Source: Lancefieldella sp963518165 (GTDB lineage Bacteria > Actinomycetota > Coriobacteriia > Coriobacteriales > Atopobiaceae). Taken from it: a DNA stretch of 64,000 nucleotides. Positions 33,660 to 42,832 of the stretch are shown here, piece by piece. Under the pieces are notes generated by a model that saw only the letters and a list, made by a program, of their open reading frames with translations, was not told where the DNA came from and did not search any database. Numbering within the stretch: the first letter of the stretch is position 1; the number at the start of each line of letters is the position of its first letter. The DNA lies in NCBI GenBank assembly GCA_963518165.1, contig CAUQHX010000001.1:310001-374000 (forward strand), in the 5' to 3' direction. The position numbers and the translations under genes were made by a program.

Positions 33660-34277
33660 ATGCAAGATAAAAAAGGTTTTGATTTATGGGCAGATGATTA
33701 TGATAAGAGTGTAGGTTTGTCTGACAAATACGGCTCGTATCCTTTTGCAGGCTACAAATCTATTCTTAATGTAATCTATAATCGTGTAATTTGTTCATCT
33801 GCGAAGACTGTCTTAGATATTGGGTTTGGAACAGCAGTACTGACTTCAAGATTATATGAAAACGGCTGTACGATTTACGGACAAGATTTTTCAGATAGAA
33901 TGATTGAAATTGCAAAAGAGAAAATGCCTAAAGCAAGTTTGTATGAAGGCGATTTTTCCAATGGCTTGGTGGAACCTATACAGAAACAAAAGTATGACGC
34001 GATCATTGCTACATATTCTCTCCATCATCTTACAGACTTTCAAAAAGTAGATTTTATTACATCATTATTTAAGCTGTTGAACGAGGGAGGATGTATATAT
34101 ATCGGAGATATAGCATTTGAAACTCGGTCATTACTTCAAGAATGTATGCGGATTGCGGCAGATGAATGGGACGGTGATGAAATGTATTTTGTATGGGATG
34201 AGCTAAAAGGTCAATTTCCAGAAATGCGATTTGAAAAAATGTCTGACTGTGCAGGACTTATCACCTTGCAAAAATAA
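33660..34277 (+). CDS. Class I SAM-dependent methyltransferase, probably acquired
   Basis: This 205-residue protein has motif I TVLDIGFGTAVLTSRL, GQDFSDRMIEIAKEKMP, YDAIIATYSLHHLTD and LLNEGGCIYIGDIAFET, all standard Methyltransf_25 blocks. Codons are AT-rich compared with neighbours, it carries no GGCGAGAA octamer, and imperfect direct repeats flank the gene (33547 and 34285). Together these suggest a transferred cassette. The start has GAGGTG upstream. The substrate is unknown. Confidence 0.85.
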   Translation: MQDKKGFDLWADDYDKSVGLSDKYGSYPFAGYKSILNVIYNRVICSSAKTVLDIGFGTAVLTSRLYENGCTIYGQDFSDRMIEIAKEKMPKASLYEGDFSNGLVEPIQKQKYDAIIATYSLHHLTDFQKVDFITSLFKLLNEGGCIYIGDIAFETRSLLQECMRIAADEWDGDEMYFVWDELKGQFPEMRFEKMSDCAGLITLQK

Positions 34278-34284
34278 CTTCCAG

Positions 34285-34322
34285 TTTGTCGAGATCAGCA
34301 AAGTATAAGTTTCTATGAGATA
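34285..34322 (+). repeat. Right copy of direct repeat flanking a methyltransferase gene
   Basis: This matches 33547-33590 in the same orientation. A further short relative (CCAGCTTGTCGAGCTGAAAA) begins near 34362. Confidence 0.6.
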
Positions 34323-34411
34323 TATCCTTTAAATTTGGATTCCGATAACTAAAGCTTAAAAACCAGCTTGTCGAGCTGAAAAATTTCAGTTTATCAATTA
34401 CAGGTGACATT

Positions 34412-34446
34412 GAAAGAGCCAGCCCATTCAAGGTGCTGGCTCTTTC
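34412..34446. terminator. Bidirectional terminator before the ABC exporter
   Basis: GAAAGAGCCAGC (34412-34423) pairs perfectly with GCTGGCTCTTTC (34435-34446). It lies between the convergent methyltransferase and ABC genes. T-tracts are short on both strands. Confidence 0.75.
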
Positions 34447-34461
34447 AAAATGTGTGGATAG

Positions 34462-36306
34462 TTATGCGTCTGTACCCTCAAATTGGCTCTCGTAGAGCTT
34501 GGCGTAGAAACCGCCTTGGGCCAAGAGCTCATCGTGAGTGCCTCGCTCAAGAATTGAGCCGTCCTTGAGAACAAGAATGCAATCGGCACCCTGGATGGTA
34601 GAGAGCCTGTGGGCAACAACCAGCGATGTTCTGCCGTTCATGATGGTGTCAAATGCCTTCTGTACCAGCTGTTCTGTTCGCGTATCAATACTGGATGTTG
34701 CCTCGTCCAGAAGCAGGATAGGTGGATTGGCAAGCATAACACGGGCAATGCACAGAAGCTGCTGCTGACCCTGGGACAAAGATCCGCCAGACTCTCCTAC
34801 CATGGTGTCATAGCCCTGAGGAAGCTGCTGGATAAACTCGTGAGCCTGCGCCTTTTGAGCTGCGGCGACAATCTCCTCATCCGTGGCATCGGACTTAGCA
34901 TAGCGGATGTTTTCTTTGATGGTTCCCTTAAAGAGCCACGTATCCTGCAACACCATGCCAAACTGCTCTCTGAGCGATGCCCTCGTGAGTTTTTGCGTGT
35001 TATGACCGTCTACATAAATTGCACCAGAATCAATGCTATAGAACCTCAGCAACAGGTTGATAAGGGTTGTCTTACCGCAGCCGGTTGGTCCAACAAGAGC
35101 AATCTTCTGACCAGGCTCTGCCTTGAACGAGATATGGCTGAGCAGCGGATGCTTTGCGTTGTAGGAAAACGCTACGTCGTCAAATTCAATGGAGCCTTGT
35201 GGGTCCTGAATAACTTCAGCGTCAGCTGGATCGGGCTTGATTTCTTTTGCGTCGAGAAGATCAAACACGCGGCGAGCGCTTGCGTAGGCGGTCTGAACCT
35301 GCGTAACAACTGCAGAAATAGCGTTAAAAGGCTTCATGTACTGGTTTGCGTACGAGAGGAAGCTCTGAACTTGACCGATAGTGAGTGGAGAAGGAACTCC
35401 CGTCAGAACGCAAATGCAACCAAGAGCAGCTACCAGTGCGTAAATGAAGTTATTTACCAGACGCGTAGAAGGGTTAGAAAGCGAAGAGGCAAACTGCGCA
35501 CGCTCTCCTACTACACGGAGTTTCTCGTTAATAGCTTCAAACTGCTCAATAATGGCATCCTTGTGGGCAAATGCGGTGATAAGCTCCTGGTTAGAGACCA
35601 TCTCTTCTGCGTATCCGCCAAGCTGGCCCTGGTAGCCCTGCTGCTTGCTAAAAGATGAGCTGGCGTACTTGGTAATGGCGGACGCAACAATTATAGAGAG
35701 CGGCGTAGCTAGAGCAACCACAAGGCCCATAGGAATCGACATATAGAACATGAAGCATAAGGTTCCAATAATGGTCACTACGCCCGTAAGGAACTGTGTC
35801 AGGCCCTGCTGGAGGCCGTCACCCAGCTGATCAACGTCGTTTACTACCCTAGAGAGCAAGTCTCCCTGAGAATGCGTGTCGATGTACGAAAGCGGCAGGT
35901 TTGCTACTTTGGCATGTGCTGCGTCTCTGAGGTCTCGAGTTACCAGGTAGGTAAGCTTATTGGTAGACCAAGAAGCAAGCCACTGTGTAGCACTTGCAAG
36001 TAAAACCACCACTGAGAGCTGAGCGAGCGTTGGCAGAAGTGCTGCCTCGGCGCCCTGTACCAGTCTGATGAGCTGGTCAATGGCACTACCCACAATGATG
36101 GGTACCCAAAGTTGCAGAATAACGGTTGCAATAGATGACACAGCCGCTAGAACCAAATAACCTCCGTGAGGAGAAATCCATGCAGCTAGACGGCGTGTCA
36201 CTTCTGCCGCGGACATAGAAATGACGTCTGCTGAGCCGCCCTTGCCGTGCTCAGGTGCGCTTGATGCAATAGCGGAGGTGCTTCCGCCAGAATACATATC
36301 GGCCAT
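34462..36306 (-). CDS. ABC exporter half-transporter, canonical ATPase site (heterodimer subunit)
   Basis: This 614-residue type IV half-transporter has a roughly 35-residue cytosolic tail, six membrane helices (about 50-330) and a nucleotide-binding domain. The domain shows Walker A GPTGCGKTTL, signature GGSLSQGQQQLL, Walker B ILLLDEATSSID with the catalytic Glu, and H-loop VVAHRLSTI. It starts on the stop of the next ABC gene (TAATG), so the two are co-translated. Multidrug or peptide export is the usual role of such pairs. Confidence 0.92.
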   Translation of the reverse strand: MADMYSGGSTSAIASSAPEHGKGGSADVISMSAAEVTRRLAAWISPHGGYLVLAAVSSIATVILQLWVPIIVGSAIDQLIRLVQGAEAALLPTLAQLSVVVLLASATQWLASWSTNKLTYLVTRDLRDAAHAKVANLPLSYIDTHSQGDLLSRVVNDVDQLGDGLQQGLTQFLTGVVTIIGTLCFMFYMSIPMGLVVALATPLSIIVASAITKYASSSFSKQQGYQGQLGGYAEEMVSNQELITAFAHKDAIIEQFEAINEKLRVVGERAQFASSLSNPSTRLVNNFIYALVAALGCICVLTGVPSPLTIGQVQSFLSYANQYMKPFNAISAVVTQVQTAYASARRVFDLLDAKEIKPDPADAEVIQDPQGSIEFDDVAFSYNAKHPLLSHISFKAEPGQKIALVGPTGCGKTTLINLLLRFYSIDSGAIYVDGHNTQKLTRASLREQFGMVLQDTWLFKGTIKENIRYAKSDATDEEIVAAAQKAQAHEFIQQLPQGYDTMVGESGGSLSQGQQQLLCIARVMLANPPILLLDEATSSIDTRTEQLVQKAFDTIMNGRTSLVVAHRLSTIQGADCILVLKDGSILERGTHDELLAQGGFYAKLYESQFEGTDA

Positions 36307-38051
36307 TACTCCACCTCCTCAGGACGAAGCTGTGAGAGACAGATTTCTTTATAGAGCGGGCATGTGGCGAGAAGTTCTTTGTGTGTTCCCAGCCCCACTT
36401 GTTTTCCGTGGTCAAGAACAAGAATCTTGTCTGCTTGCATTACCGCTGCTACGCGCTGCGAAATAATGATGCTTGTAGTGGTGGCGCTGAGCTTACGAAG
36501 CGCCGCACGGAGGTGAGCGTCCGTAGCAAAATCAAGTGCGGAAGCAGCGTCGTCCAAGATGACAATGCGCGGGTTTCCTACCAGCGCACGGGCGATGGTC
36601 AAGCGCTGACGCTGACCTCCCGAGAAGTTCTTGCCGCCACGCTCAACAATGCTATCAAGTTGATCGGGTTTCTCGCGCACAAAGTCTACTGCTTGAGCAA
36701 CCTCAAGAGCAGCCCAGAGCTCCTCATCGGTGGCGTTAGGGTTCTTCCAGCAGAGGTTGGTACGGATAGTGCCACTGACCAGCGAGGTATGCTGTGGAAC
36801 GTAACCAATGAGGGCCCGCAGCTGCTCAAAGGTATAGGTTTTGACATCGTGTCCAAAGACGCTTACAGAGCCGGTTTCTGTTTCAAAGAGTCGTGGGATA
36901 AGGGCAGCAAAACTAGACTTACCGGAGCCAGTACCACCGATAATTCCCAGCGTCTGACCAGCCTGCAGCGAGAGATTGATGTCAGAAAGAGCAGGCTCTC
37001 CTCCACCGTCGTAGACAAGCGACGCGTCCTTGAACGCTACAGCAGTTCCGGTAAAGTCGGATTCAGTGAGGTTGATGTGCTTGTTTCCCTTATCAGAGAG
37101 CGCTGGCTTGGTGTTCAGAACCTCCATCACACGAGTGGCAGAAGCTGCTCCACGCGTGATGATAATAACCAGGTTAGCAACGTAGCCAATAGCTAAGAGC
37201 GCGCTGGTCATATAGCTGACAAGAGCCACCACGGTTCCTTGGGATAACGTTCCAGCGGTAATCTGAGGAGCTGCCAGCCAGAGCGTTACGGCAATTCCCA
37301 GGTACATGACAAGGAAGGTTGCTGGGTTCAGGAGCGCTGAGTAATTTGCAGCATCAGTGGCCGTTTTTGTCTGAGCCAAAACCGCCTCGGAGAACTGTTC
37401 CTTCTCCTCTGCTTCATGCCTAAAAGCCCTAATAACGCGAATACCAGAAAGCATTTGTCGCATATATAAAGAAACGGTATCAAGGCGCTTCTGCAGCTCA
37501 GTAAAGAGCGCGGTAGATTTACGCGCAACAAAGAAGAAAATAGCTGCTACCAGTACGGTCGCCAGTAAAAAAACCATACCAAGCTTAGCGTCAAGCATAA
37601 GCGTTGCAATAATGGAACCAGCAGCAAGGATTGGCCATCTGATCAGCTGACGAATACCCAGAGCAACGGTTACCTGGACCTGGTTAACGTCGTTGATAAG
37701 ACGGGTTACCAGCGTGTCTGTTCCCAATGCAGAAATATCGGCGCTTGAAAGCTCTTGGATCTTTTTAAACAGCTCATTGCGCAAATCAGTTCCTGTGCGC
37801 TGAGAAACAATTGAAGCAATTTTCTGACAGACAAGCGTAAAACTAAAGCCAACAATGGCAATAACTACCAGCAGAATACCGTAGCGAATAATGTCATACA
37901 TGTTTGCCCCATGAATACCCAGGTCAATCATGCGTGCGATAATCAACGGTGTCAGAAGGTCACCAATGACCTCAACTGCTTTGCAGAGTAAGGCAACAAA
38001 ACTCTTGCGACCATATTTTGGCCACACAAACCTAGAGAGTAACTCTCCCAT
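36306..38051 (-). CDS. ABC exporter half-transporter with degenerate Walker B (heterodimer subunit)
   Basis: This 581-residue half-transporter has six helices and an ATPase domain (Walker A GGTGSGKSSFAALI, signature KNFSGGQRQRL). Its Walker B reads IVILDDAASALD: the catalytic glutamate is Asp, and the H-loop reads IISQRVAAV without the histidine. This is the degenerate-site subunit of a BmrC/LmrC-type heterodimer, matched by the canonical partner downstream. It is coupled by TAATG overlaps to the ABC-F gene upstream and the partner downstream. Confidence 0.92.
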   Translation of the reverse strand: MGELLSRFVWPKYGRKSFVALLCKAVEVIGDLLTPLIIARMIDLGIHGANMYDIIRYGILLVVIAIVGFSFTLVCQKIASIVSQRTGTDLRNELFKKIQELSSADISALGTDTLVTRLINDVNQVQVTVALGIRQLIRWPILAAGSIIATLMLDAKLGMVFLLATVLVAAIFFFVARKSTALFTELQKRLDTVSLYMRQMLSGIRVIRAFRHEAEEKEQFSEAVLAQTKTATDAANYSALLNPATFLVMYLGIAVTLWLAAPQITAGTLSQGTVVALVSYMTSALLAIGYVANLVIIITRGAASATRVMEVLNTKPALSDKGNKHINLTESDFTGTAVAFKDASLVYDGGGEPALSDINLSLQAGQTLGIIGGTGSGKSSFAALIPRLFETETGSVSVFGHDVKTYTFEQLRALIGYVPQHTSLVSGTIRTNLCWKNPNATDEELWAALEVAQAVDFVREKPDQLDSIVERGGKNFSGGQRQRLTIARALVGNPRIVILDDAASALDFATDAHLRAALRKLSATTTSIIISQRVAAVMQADKILVLDHGKQVGLGTHKELLATCPLYKEICLSQLRPEEVE

Positions 38052-39922
38052 TACGCTTCACCAAGTTTCTCTGCCAGCGTTAACCACTCATCTTCGAGCT
38101 CTGTAAGCGCAGCTTCTGCATCATCAAGCTGCTGCTGAAGCTCCATCAAGCGCTGTGCATCAGTTGCATCAGCGGAGCTCATCTGCTCCCTAATCTGTTC
38201 AGGCAACTCCTGAGCCTTGCCCATACGACGCTCGATCGAGTCAAAGCGCTTCTTGAGCTCGCGGCGTTCGGCGTTGCTCAGCACCGCGCCCTCCTGGCGA
38301 GAAGACCCGTCTACCTGCGGCTCATTTACACCTGAACTTCCGCGTGTACCCGACAACTCCCCCGCTCTTCTCGCCGTCTGCTTTGCAGCATCAACAAGCT
38401 TAAGGTATTCGTCAACGCCGCCAGGGACGTGGCGAATGTGGCCGTCGATGAGGGCGTATTGGTCATCGGTAACGCGCTCAATCAAGAAGCGATCGTGACT
38501 GACAACCAGAAGCGTTCCAGGCCACGAGTCTAGAAGGTCTTCTAGGACGGCCAACATATCTGTATCCAGATCGTTGCCTGGCTCGTCCAGTACCAGCACG
38601 TTTGGCTCTTCCAGAAGAACGCACAGAAGCGCTAGACGTCTGCGCTGGCCTCCGGAGAGGTCTTGCAAGCGATTGGTAAACTCTCGGCGGTCAAAACCCA
38701 AGCTCTCAAGCAGCTGCGTAGGACTTTGCATCTTGCCGTTTACCAGGTAGCTGGTCTTGTACTGGCTCAAAAGCTCAAGTACCGTCCAGGTCTCTTTAGT
38801 AGCAAACGTATCAATCTGCTGAGAAAGCCATCCGAATTTGACAGACTTTCCTACCTTTACCAGGCCAGACGTTGGTTGTAATTGCTGCGTCATCAGCTCA
38901 AGAAGTGTAGATTTACCAGCGCCATTCTCGCCCAAAATACCATAACGGTCACCTGGGCCAATAAGCCACTCAATGTTCTTGATGACCTCTGCCTGCGTGC
39001 TTGAATCTGCGTTCGTAGCCGTCGCGGCATTCTTGTAGGCAAACGAGACGTCATGCATCTCAATAACCTGCTTACCTAACCTAGAGACTGCCATACGCTT
39101 AAGCTCAAGCGTGTTTCTGAGTGGCGGATCTTCGGCGAGAAGCTCCATGGCAGCGTCAATTCTAAATTTAGGCTTTGACGTGCGAGCTTTTGCGCCATGA
39201 GCAAGCCAGTTAAGCTCTTTTCTCAGCGTGTTCTGACGGCGCTCTTCCATCACTGCTGCCTGTCTATCACGCTCAACTCGAGCTTGAATGTAAGCAGAAT
39301 AGCCACCGTCAAACGGGTCAATCACTCCGTCGTGAACTTCCCACATGTGGTCGCAGACCTCGTCCAAGAACCAACGATCATGCGTGACCAGAATGAGCGC
39401 GCCATTTCCTTCTGACCAGCGGTTTTTAAGGTGATTGGCAAGCCACTGAATGGCGTGAAGATCCAGGTGGTTGGTTGGCTCGTCGATAAGCATTAAGTCC
39501 CAGGTACCTACAAGCAATCGAGCCAAGTCGCAGCGTCTGCGTTGACCTCCGGAGAGCTCTCCTACCAGGCCATTCCAGTCCAAGTCGCCAATGAGCTCAT
39601 CAATAATCTTGCGAATACGAGCGTCAGATGCCCACTCGTACTCTGGCGTGTCTCCTACAACAGCGCTACAGACCGTTTGCGTATCAGAAAGTGAATCACT
39701 TTGGCCCATATAGCCAACTTGAATGCCACTTCTCCAGATTACGTTGCCAGAGTCGGGTTCAATTCTTTTGGCGATAAGATCTAGGAGGGTTGATTTACCG
39801 TCACCGTTTTTGCCCACAACGCCAATTCGGTCCCCCTCATTAACGCCGATGGTTTGATTGGTAAGAACCTTCTTACCAGGCCATTCCATAGAAATTTGTT
39901 CGCAACCTACCAGAATTGCCAC
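38051..39922 (-). CDS. ABC-F family ATPase, Uup-like
   Basis: This 623-residue soluble protein has two ABC domains. The first has GKNGDGKSTLLDLIA, ELSGGQRRRCDLARLL and LMLIDEPTNHLDL; the second has GENGAGKSTLLELM, LSGGQRRRLALL and VLVLDEPGNDLD. An interdomain linker and a C-terminal coiled coil of about 90 residues (from SNAERRELKKRFDSIERRM) are typical of Uup. ABC-F proteins act on the ribosome or, for Uup, on branched DNA/50S assembly. GTG start overlapping the nfo stop (TAGTG), with AGGTG upstream. The downstream exporter pair suggests, but does not prove, a resistance context. Confidence 0.9.
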   Translation of the reverse strand: MAILVGCEQISMEWPGKKVLTNQTIGVNEGDRIGVVGKNGDGKSTLLDLIAKRIEPDSGNVIWRSGIQVGYMGQSDSLSDTQTVCSAVVGDTPEYEWASDARIRKIIDELIGDLDWNGLVGELSGGQRRRCDLARLLVGTWDLMLIDEPTNHLDLHAIQWLANHLKNRWSEGNGALILVTHDRWFLDEVCDHMWEVHDGVIDPFDGGYSAYIQARVERDRQAAVMEERRQNTLRKELNWLAHGAKARTSKPKFRIDAAMELLAEDPPLRNTLELKRMAVSRLGKQVIEMHDVSFAYKNAATATNADSSTQAEVIKNIEWLIGPGDRYGILGENGAGKSTLLELMTQQLQPTSGLVKVGKSVKFGWLSQQIDTFATKETWTVLELLSQYKTSYLVNGKMQSPTQLLESLGFDRREFTNRLQDLSGGQRRRLALLCVLLEEPNVLVLDEPGNDLDTDMLAVLEDLLDSWPGTLLVVSHDRFLIERVTDDQYALIDGHIRHVPGGVDEYLKLVDAAKQTARRAGELSGTRGSSGVNEPQVDGSSRQEGAVLSNAERRELKKRFDSIERRMGKAQELPEQIREQMSSADATDAQRLMELQQQLDDAEAALTELEDEWLTLAEKLGEA

Positions 39923-40773
39923 TAGTTATCACCTAAAAAAGAACGAAGTAACGCAATTTCTTCTCCCCAACCAGAAAGCTCAGAATGAGGAGTTTCCAAA
40001 ATCATAGGAAGCGTATTAATACGCGGATTGGTCACCACAGCACGGAACGTTTGTAGACCAATGAAGCCTTTGCCTATCTGCTCGTGTCTGTCTTTATGAG
40101 CTCCAAGAGGATTCTTTGAGTCATTAAGGTGCAAGGCTTTGAGCTTTTCTAAGCCAACTATCTGGTCAAATGTATCTAGAACCTCATCAAGATTTTCTAC
40201 AATCTCATAGCCGCCGTCATGAACATGGCAGGTATCAAGGCACACACCCATAAGCTCGGGATAGTTCACCTTATCTAGAATTGCAGCAATCTCTTCGAAC
40301 GTTTTGCCAACTTCAGTGCCTTTGCCAGCCATAGTTTCAAGAAGCACGGTAGTGTGCTGACCTTCAAATAGACAGTCATTAAGCGCGCCTGAAATCTGCT
40401 CAATTGCTACGTCAGAGCCTTGACCCACATGGCTTCCGGGATGGAAATTGTAATAATTACCAGGCAGATACTCCATACGCTCAAGATCTTCGGTGAGCGC
40501 TCGACGAGCAAAATCCCTGGTTTCCTCTTTAGCCGAGCACAGATTCATGGTGTAAGGAGCGTGTGCGACCAAAGGGCCAAAGTGATTGCCCTCAAGAAGC
40601 TCACGCAGCTTTGCTACATCAACCTCATCTAGAGCCTTAGCGTTGCCGCCACGGGGATTTCTGGTAAAGAAAGCAAAGGTAGTTGCCCCAATAGAAAGAG
40701 CATCTTTACCCATTGCCTCCCAACCCTTGCCTGCCGAGAGATGACATCCAATAAAAAGTTCTTCTGGTCGCAC
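39922..40773 (-). CDS. nfo: Deoxyribonuclease IV (AP endonuclease)
   Basis: Nfo cleaves DNA at abasic sites in base excision repair using three zinc ions. The 283-residue TIM barrel shows the ligand blocks FHPGSHVG, LETMAGKGTEVG, GVCLDTCHVHDGGY and HLNDSKNPLGAHKDRHEQIGKG, and the C-terminal MILETP. GTG 40773 has GAGGAG about ten bases upstream and begins one base after the coaBC stop. The reading frame extends to 40806, but those residues overlap coaBC and are not part of the family. Confidence 0.94.
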   Translation of the reverse strand: MRPEELFIGCHLSAGKGWEAMGKDALSIGATTFAFFTRNPRGGNAKALDEVDVAKLRELLEGNHFGPLVAHAPYTMNLCSAKEETRDFARRALTEDLERMEYLPGNYYNFHPGSHVGQGSDVAIEQISGALNDCLFEGQHTTVLLETMAGKGTEVGKTFEEIAAILDKVNYPELMGVCLDTCHVHDGGYEIVENLDEVLDTFDQIVGLEKLKALHLNDSKNPLGAHKDRHEQIGKGFIGLQTFRAVVTNPRINTLPMILETPHSELSGWGEEIALLRSFLGDN

Positions 40774-40774
40774 G

Positions 40775-42001
40775 CTATGCACGCTCCTCAAGCATCTTGG
40801 AAACACGATCCAATAGCTCCGAAGCTACGTCTGCCAGCGGCAAAGTCTCAAGCTGTTCTACACCTTGAGGAGTTACAAAAGCCACGCGGTCTGTATCTGA
40901 ACCAAAGGTTGAATCTGGTCTAGAAACATCATTTGCCACAATCATGGAGCAACCTTTACGCTCAAGTTTAGCCTGAGCATGCTCCAAGAGGTTATTTGTC
41001 TCTGCTGCAAAACCTACGATAACCTGGTCTTTCTTTGTTTTAGACAGGCTGGCGAGAATATCGGTGGTTTCTTTAAGGTCTATAGACTCAAGATACTCTA
41101 TTGACTTCTTGAGCTTATGATCTGCTGGATGAGCTGGTGTGTAGTCGGCAACAGCTGCCGTCAAAATAGCAACATCAACGCTATCAAAGACGCTTACACA
41201 TGCCTTATACATATCTTCAGCAGATACCACTCTTTGCACGTTGACACCTTGAGGAGCCTCAAGATGCGTGGGTCCAGAGATAAGGGTGACATCTGCTCCA
41301 CGACTAGCTGCGACTTTAGCCACGGTATAGCCAAGTTTTCCTGTTGAGCAGTTGGCAATAAAACGAACTGGATCGATCTTCTCGTGAGTTGGTCCTGCAG
41401 TTATAAGAAGCTTTTTACCTGCAAGATCTTGCTTGGCTGGCGTAGCGTCTTTGCCAGAAAGAACCTTCAGTGCAGCATCTACAATTTGCTGCACGGGAGC
41501 AAGCTTTCCGTCTCCGGTATAGCCGCAGGCAAGACGACCTGAATCAGGCATAGCCATCTGGATGCCGCGCTGACGCAGCAGTGCCACGTTTGCCTGGGTG
41601 GCTGGATTTTCCCACATGTGAGTATTCATCGCAGGAGCCACAAGAACTGGCGTATGAGCAGCTAGAAGCGTTGCACTTGCAGCGTTATCGGCTATGCCAT
41701 GAGCCATCTTTGCCATAATATTGGCGGTAGCTGGTACAACAACCATGCAATCTGCCCAGTCAGCAAGATCAACGTGGGCAACAGGAGACTCCACATTGTT
41801 GTAGAGCGAAAGCACCACCTCATGATGCGTAAGAGCTTCAAAGGTAGTCTTTCCAACAAACTGAGTTGCATCTTCTGTCATAACAACTCGAACGTCGCAG
41901 TCCGCTTTCTGAAGACCTCTAAGCACTTCACAGGCTTTATATGCAGCAATGCCTCCGCACACCACAAGGCATACAGAGGGCTGAGCGGTTTTATCCAACA
42001 T
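40775..42001 (-). CDS. coaBC: Bifunctional phosphopantothenoylcysteine decarboxylase / phosphopantothenate-cysteine ligase
   Basis: CoaBC carries out two steps of coenzyme A synthesis. The N-terminal flavoprotein CoaC domain (about 1-190) has VCGGIAAYKACE, the catalytic His region THHEVVLS, and PAMNTHMWENPA; a Cys near ACGYTGDGKL matches the reductive Cys. The C-terminal CoaB domain has TAGPTHEKIDPVRFIANCSTGKLG, AAVADYTP and KLKK. Length 408 is normal. The ribosome-binding region AAAGGA overlaps a copy of the octamer GGCGAGAA. Confidence 0.95.
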   Translation of the reverse strand: MLDKTAQPSVCLVVCGGIAAYKACEVLRGLQKADCDVRVVMTEDATQFVGKTTFEALTHHEVVLSLYNNVESPVAHVDLADWADCMVVVPATANIMAKMAHGIADNAASATLLAAHTPVLVAPAMNTHMWENPATQANVALLRQRGIQMAMPDSGRLACGYTGDGKLAPVQQIVDAALKVLSGKDATPAKQDLAGKKLLITAGPTHEKIDPVRFIANCSTGKLGYTVAKVAASRGADVTLISGPTHLEAPQGVNVQRVVSAEDMYKACVSVFDSVDVAILTAAVADYTPAHPADHKLKKSIEYLESIDLKETTDILASLSKTKKDQVIVGFAAETNNLLEHAQAKLERKGCSMIVANDVSRPDSTFGSDTDRVAFVTPQGVEQLETLPLADVASELLDRVSKMLEERA

Positions 42002-42015
42002 GGCGAGAAATTCCT

Positions 42016-42735
42016 TTATTCTTCAAACGCTGTAGAAGTAATAAGCATCCTGTGGCAATAAGGACATTCAGCAATCTCAGAGCTGTGCTGAAGATCGTGG
42101 AATGAACTTGGCTGCAGCTTGACGCGGCAAACACTGGGAACATTACCTACAAGGTGCTCAACTGCCAGGCCCTTAAAACGTTTACGTGCGGCTTCATAAC
42201 GCTCAAGCGTATTCGCAGAAATCTGAGTTGCAAGTTCTTCTCGAGATTTAGAGAGCTCTACAATCTCTGCACGAAGGGCAGCAGAATCAATCTCTAGAGA
42301 CTGAGAAAGGCTCTCGCGCTCTTTCATAAGCTTTACCTGCAAGTCTTGAGCCGTCTGGTAAGCTTTCTTACACCTCTCAAGCTCTTCTGTTTTTGCTGCA
42401 AGCTTAAAATCGCACTTTTCGATATTCTTTGCCAAAGAAGAAAGCTGCTGGTCAAAGTCTCTAAGAGCACGATGATTAGTAGCAGTTTCTACAGCAGCAG
42501 AGACCTCTTCTGTCTTTTGGACATAGTGGGCACGCTGCTCATTGAGATCAGAAATATCAATCTCTACGTCTTTTTTAACGCCAAGTACCTGCTTAAGCTG
42601 AGAAGCAATCTTTTTCTCTGCAAGTTGGGCGTTTTTAATCTTTTGAACCTGGGGCATTGAGGCCAAGTTGGATGCGAGTTTTAGCAGCTGCAAATCAATA
42701 TCCTGGAGCTGCATCAGATTAACAGACTCACTCAT
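42016..42735 (-). CDS. Coiled-coil protein with C-terminal zinc-ribbon-like domain (zf-RING_7 family)
   Basis: This 239-residue protein consists of a long helical hairpin (about 5-180) and a C-terminal zinc-ribbon-like segment, as in Rv2229c-type proteins of unknown function. The second knuckle is intact (AECPYCHRML). The first knuckle, normally CxxC, reads SVCRVKLQP with a single Cys, so the four-cysteine site is incomplete and may use another ligand (His in SSFHDLQH). GAGGAGG precedes the start. It lies directly upstream of coaBC. Confidence 0.82.
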   Translation of the reverse strand: MSESVNLMQLQDIDLQLLKLASNLASMPQVQKIKNAQLAEKKIASQLKQVLGVKKDVEIDISDLNEQRAHYVQKTEEVSAAVETATNHRALRDFDQQLSSLAKNIEKCDFKLAAKTEELERCKKAYQTAQDLQVKLMKERESLSQSLEIDSAALRAEIVELSKSREELATQISANTLERYEAARKRFKGLAVEHLVGNVPSVCRVKLQPSSFHDLQHSSEIAECPYCHRMLITSTAFEE

Positions 42736-42832
42736 AGGGCCTCCTCATATACGGTTACTCATCTAGTCTACCGTATATAAGGACGTATCGGACGCAGAAC
42801 ATAACTAATGCAGAGATTAGTATGTGAAATAT

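Noticed and set aside
42749..42776. Inverted repeat ATACGGT/ACCGTAT upstream of the zinc-ribbon gene as a terminator
   Set aside because: No T tract on either strand and only seven base pairs; not convincing as terminator or operator.
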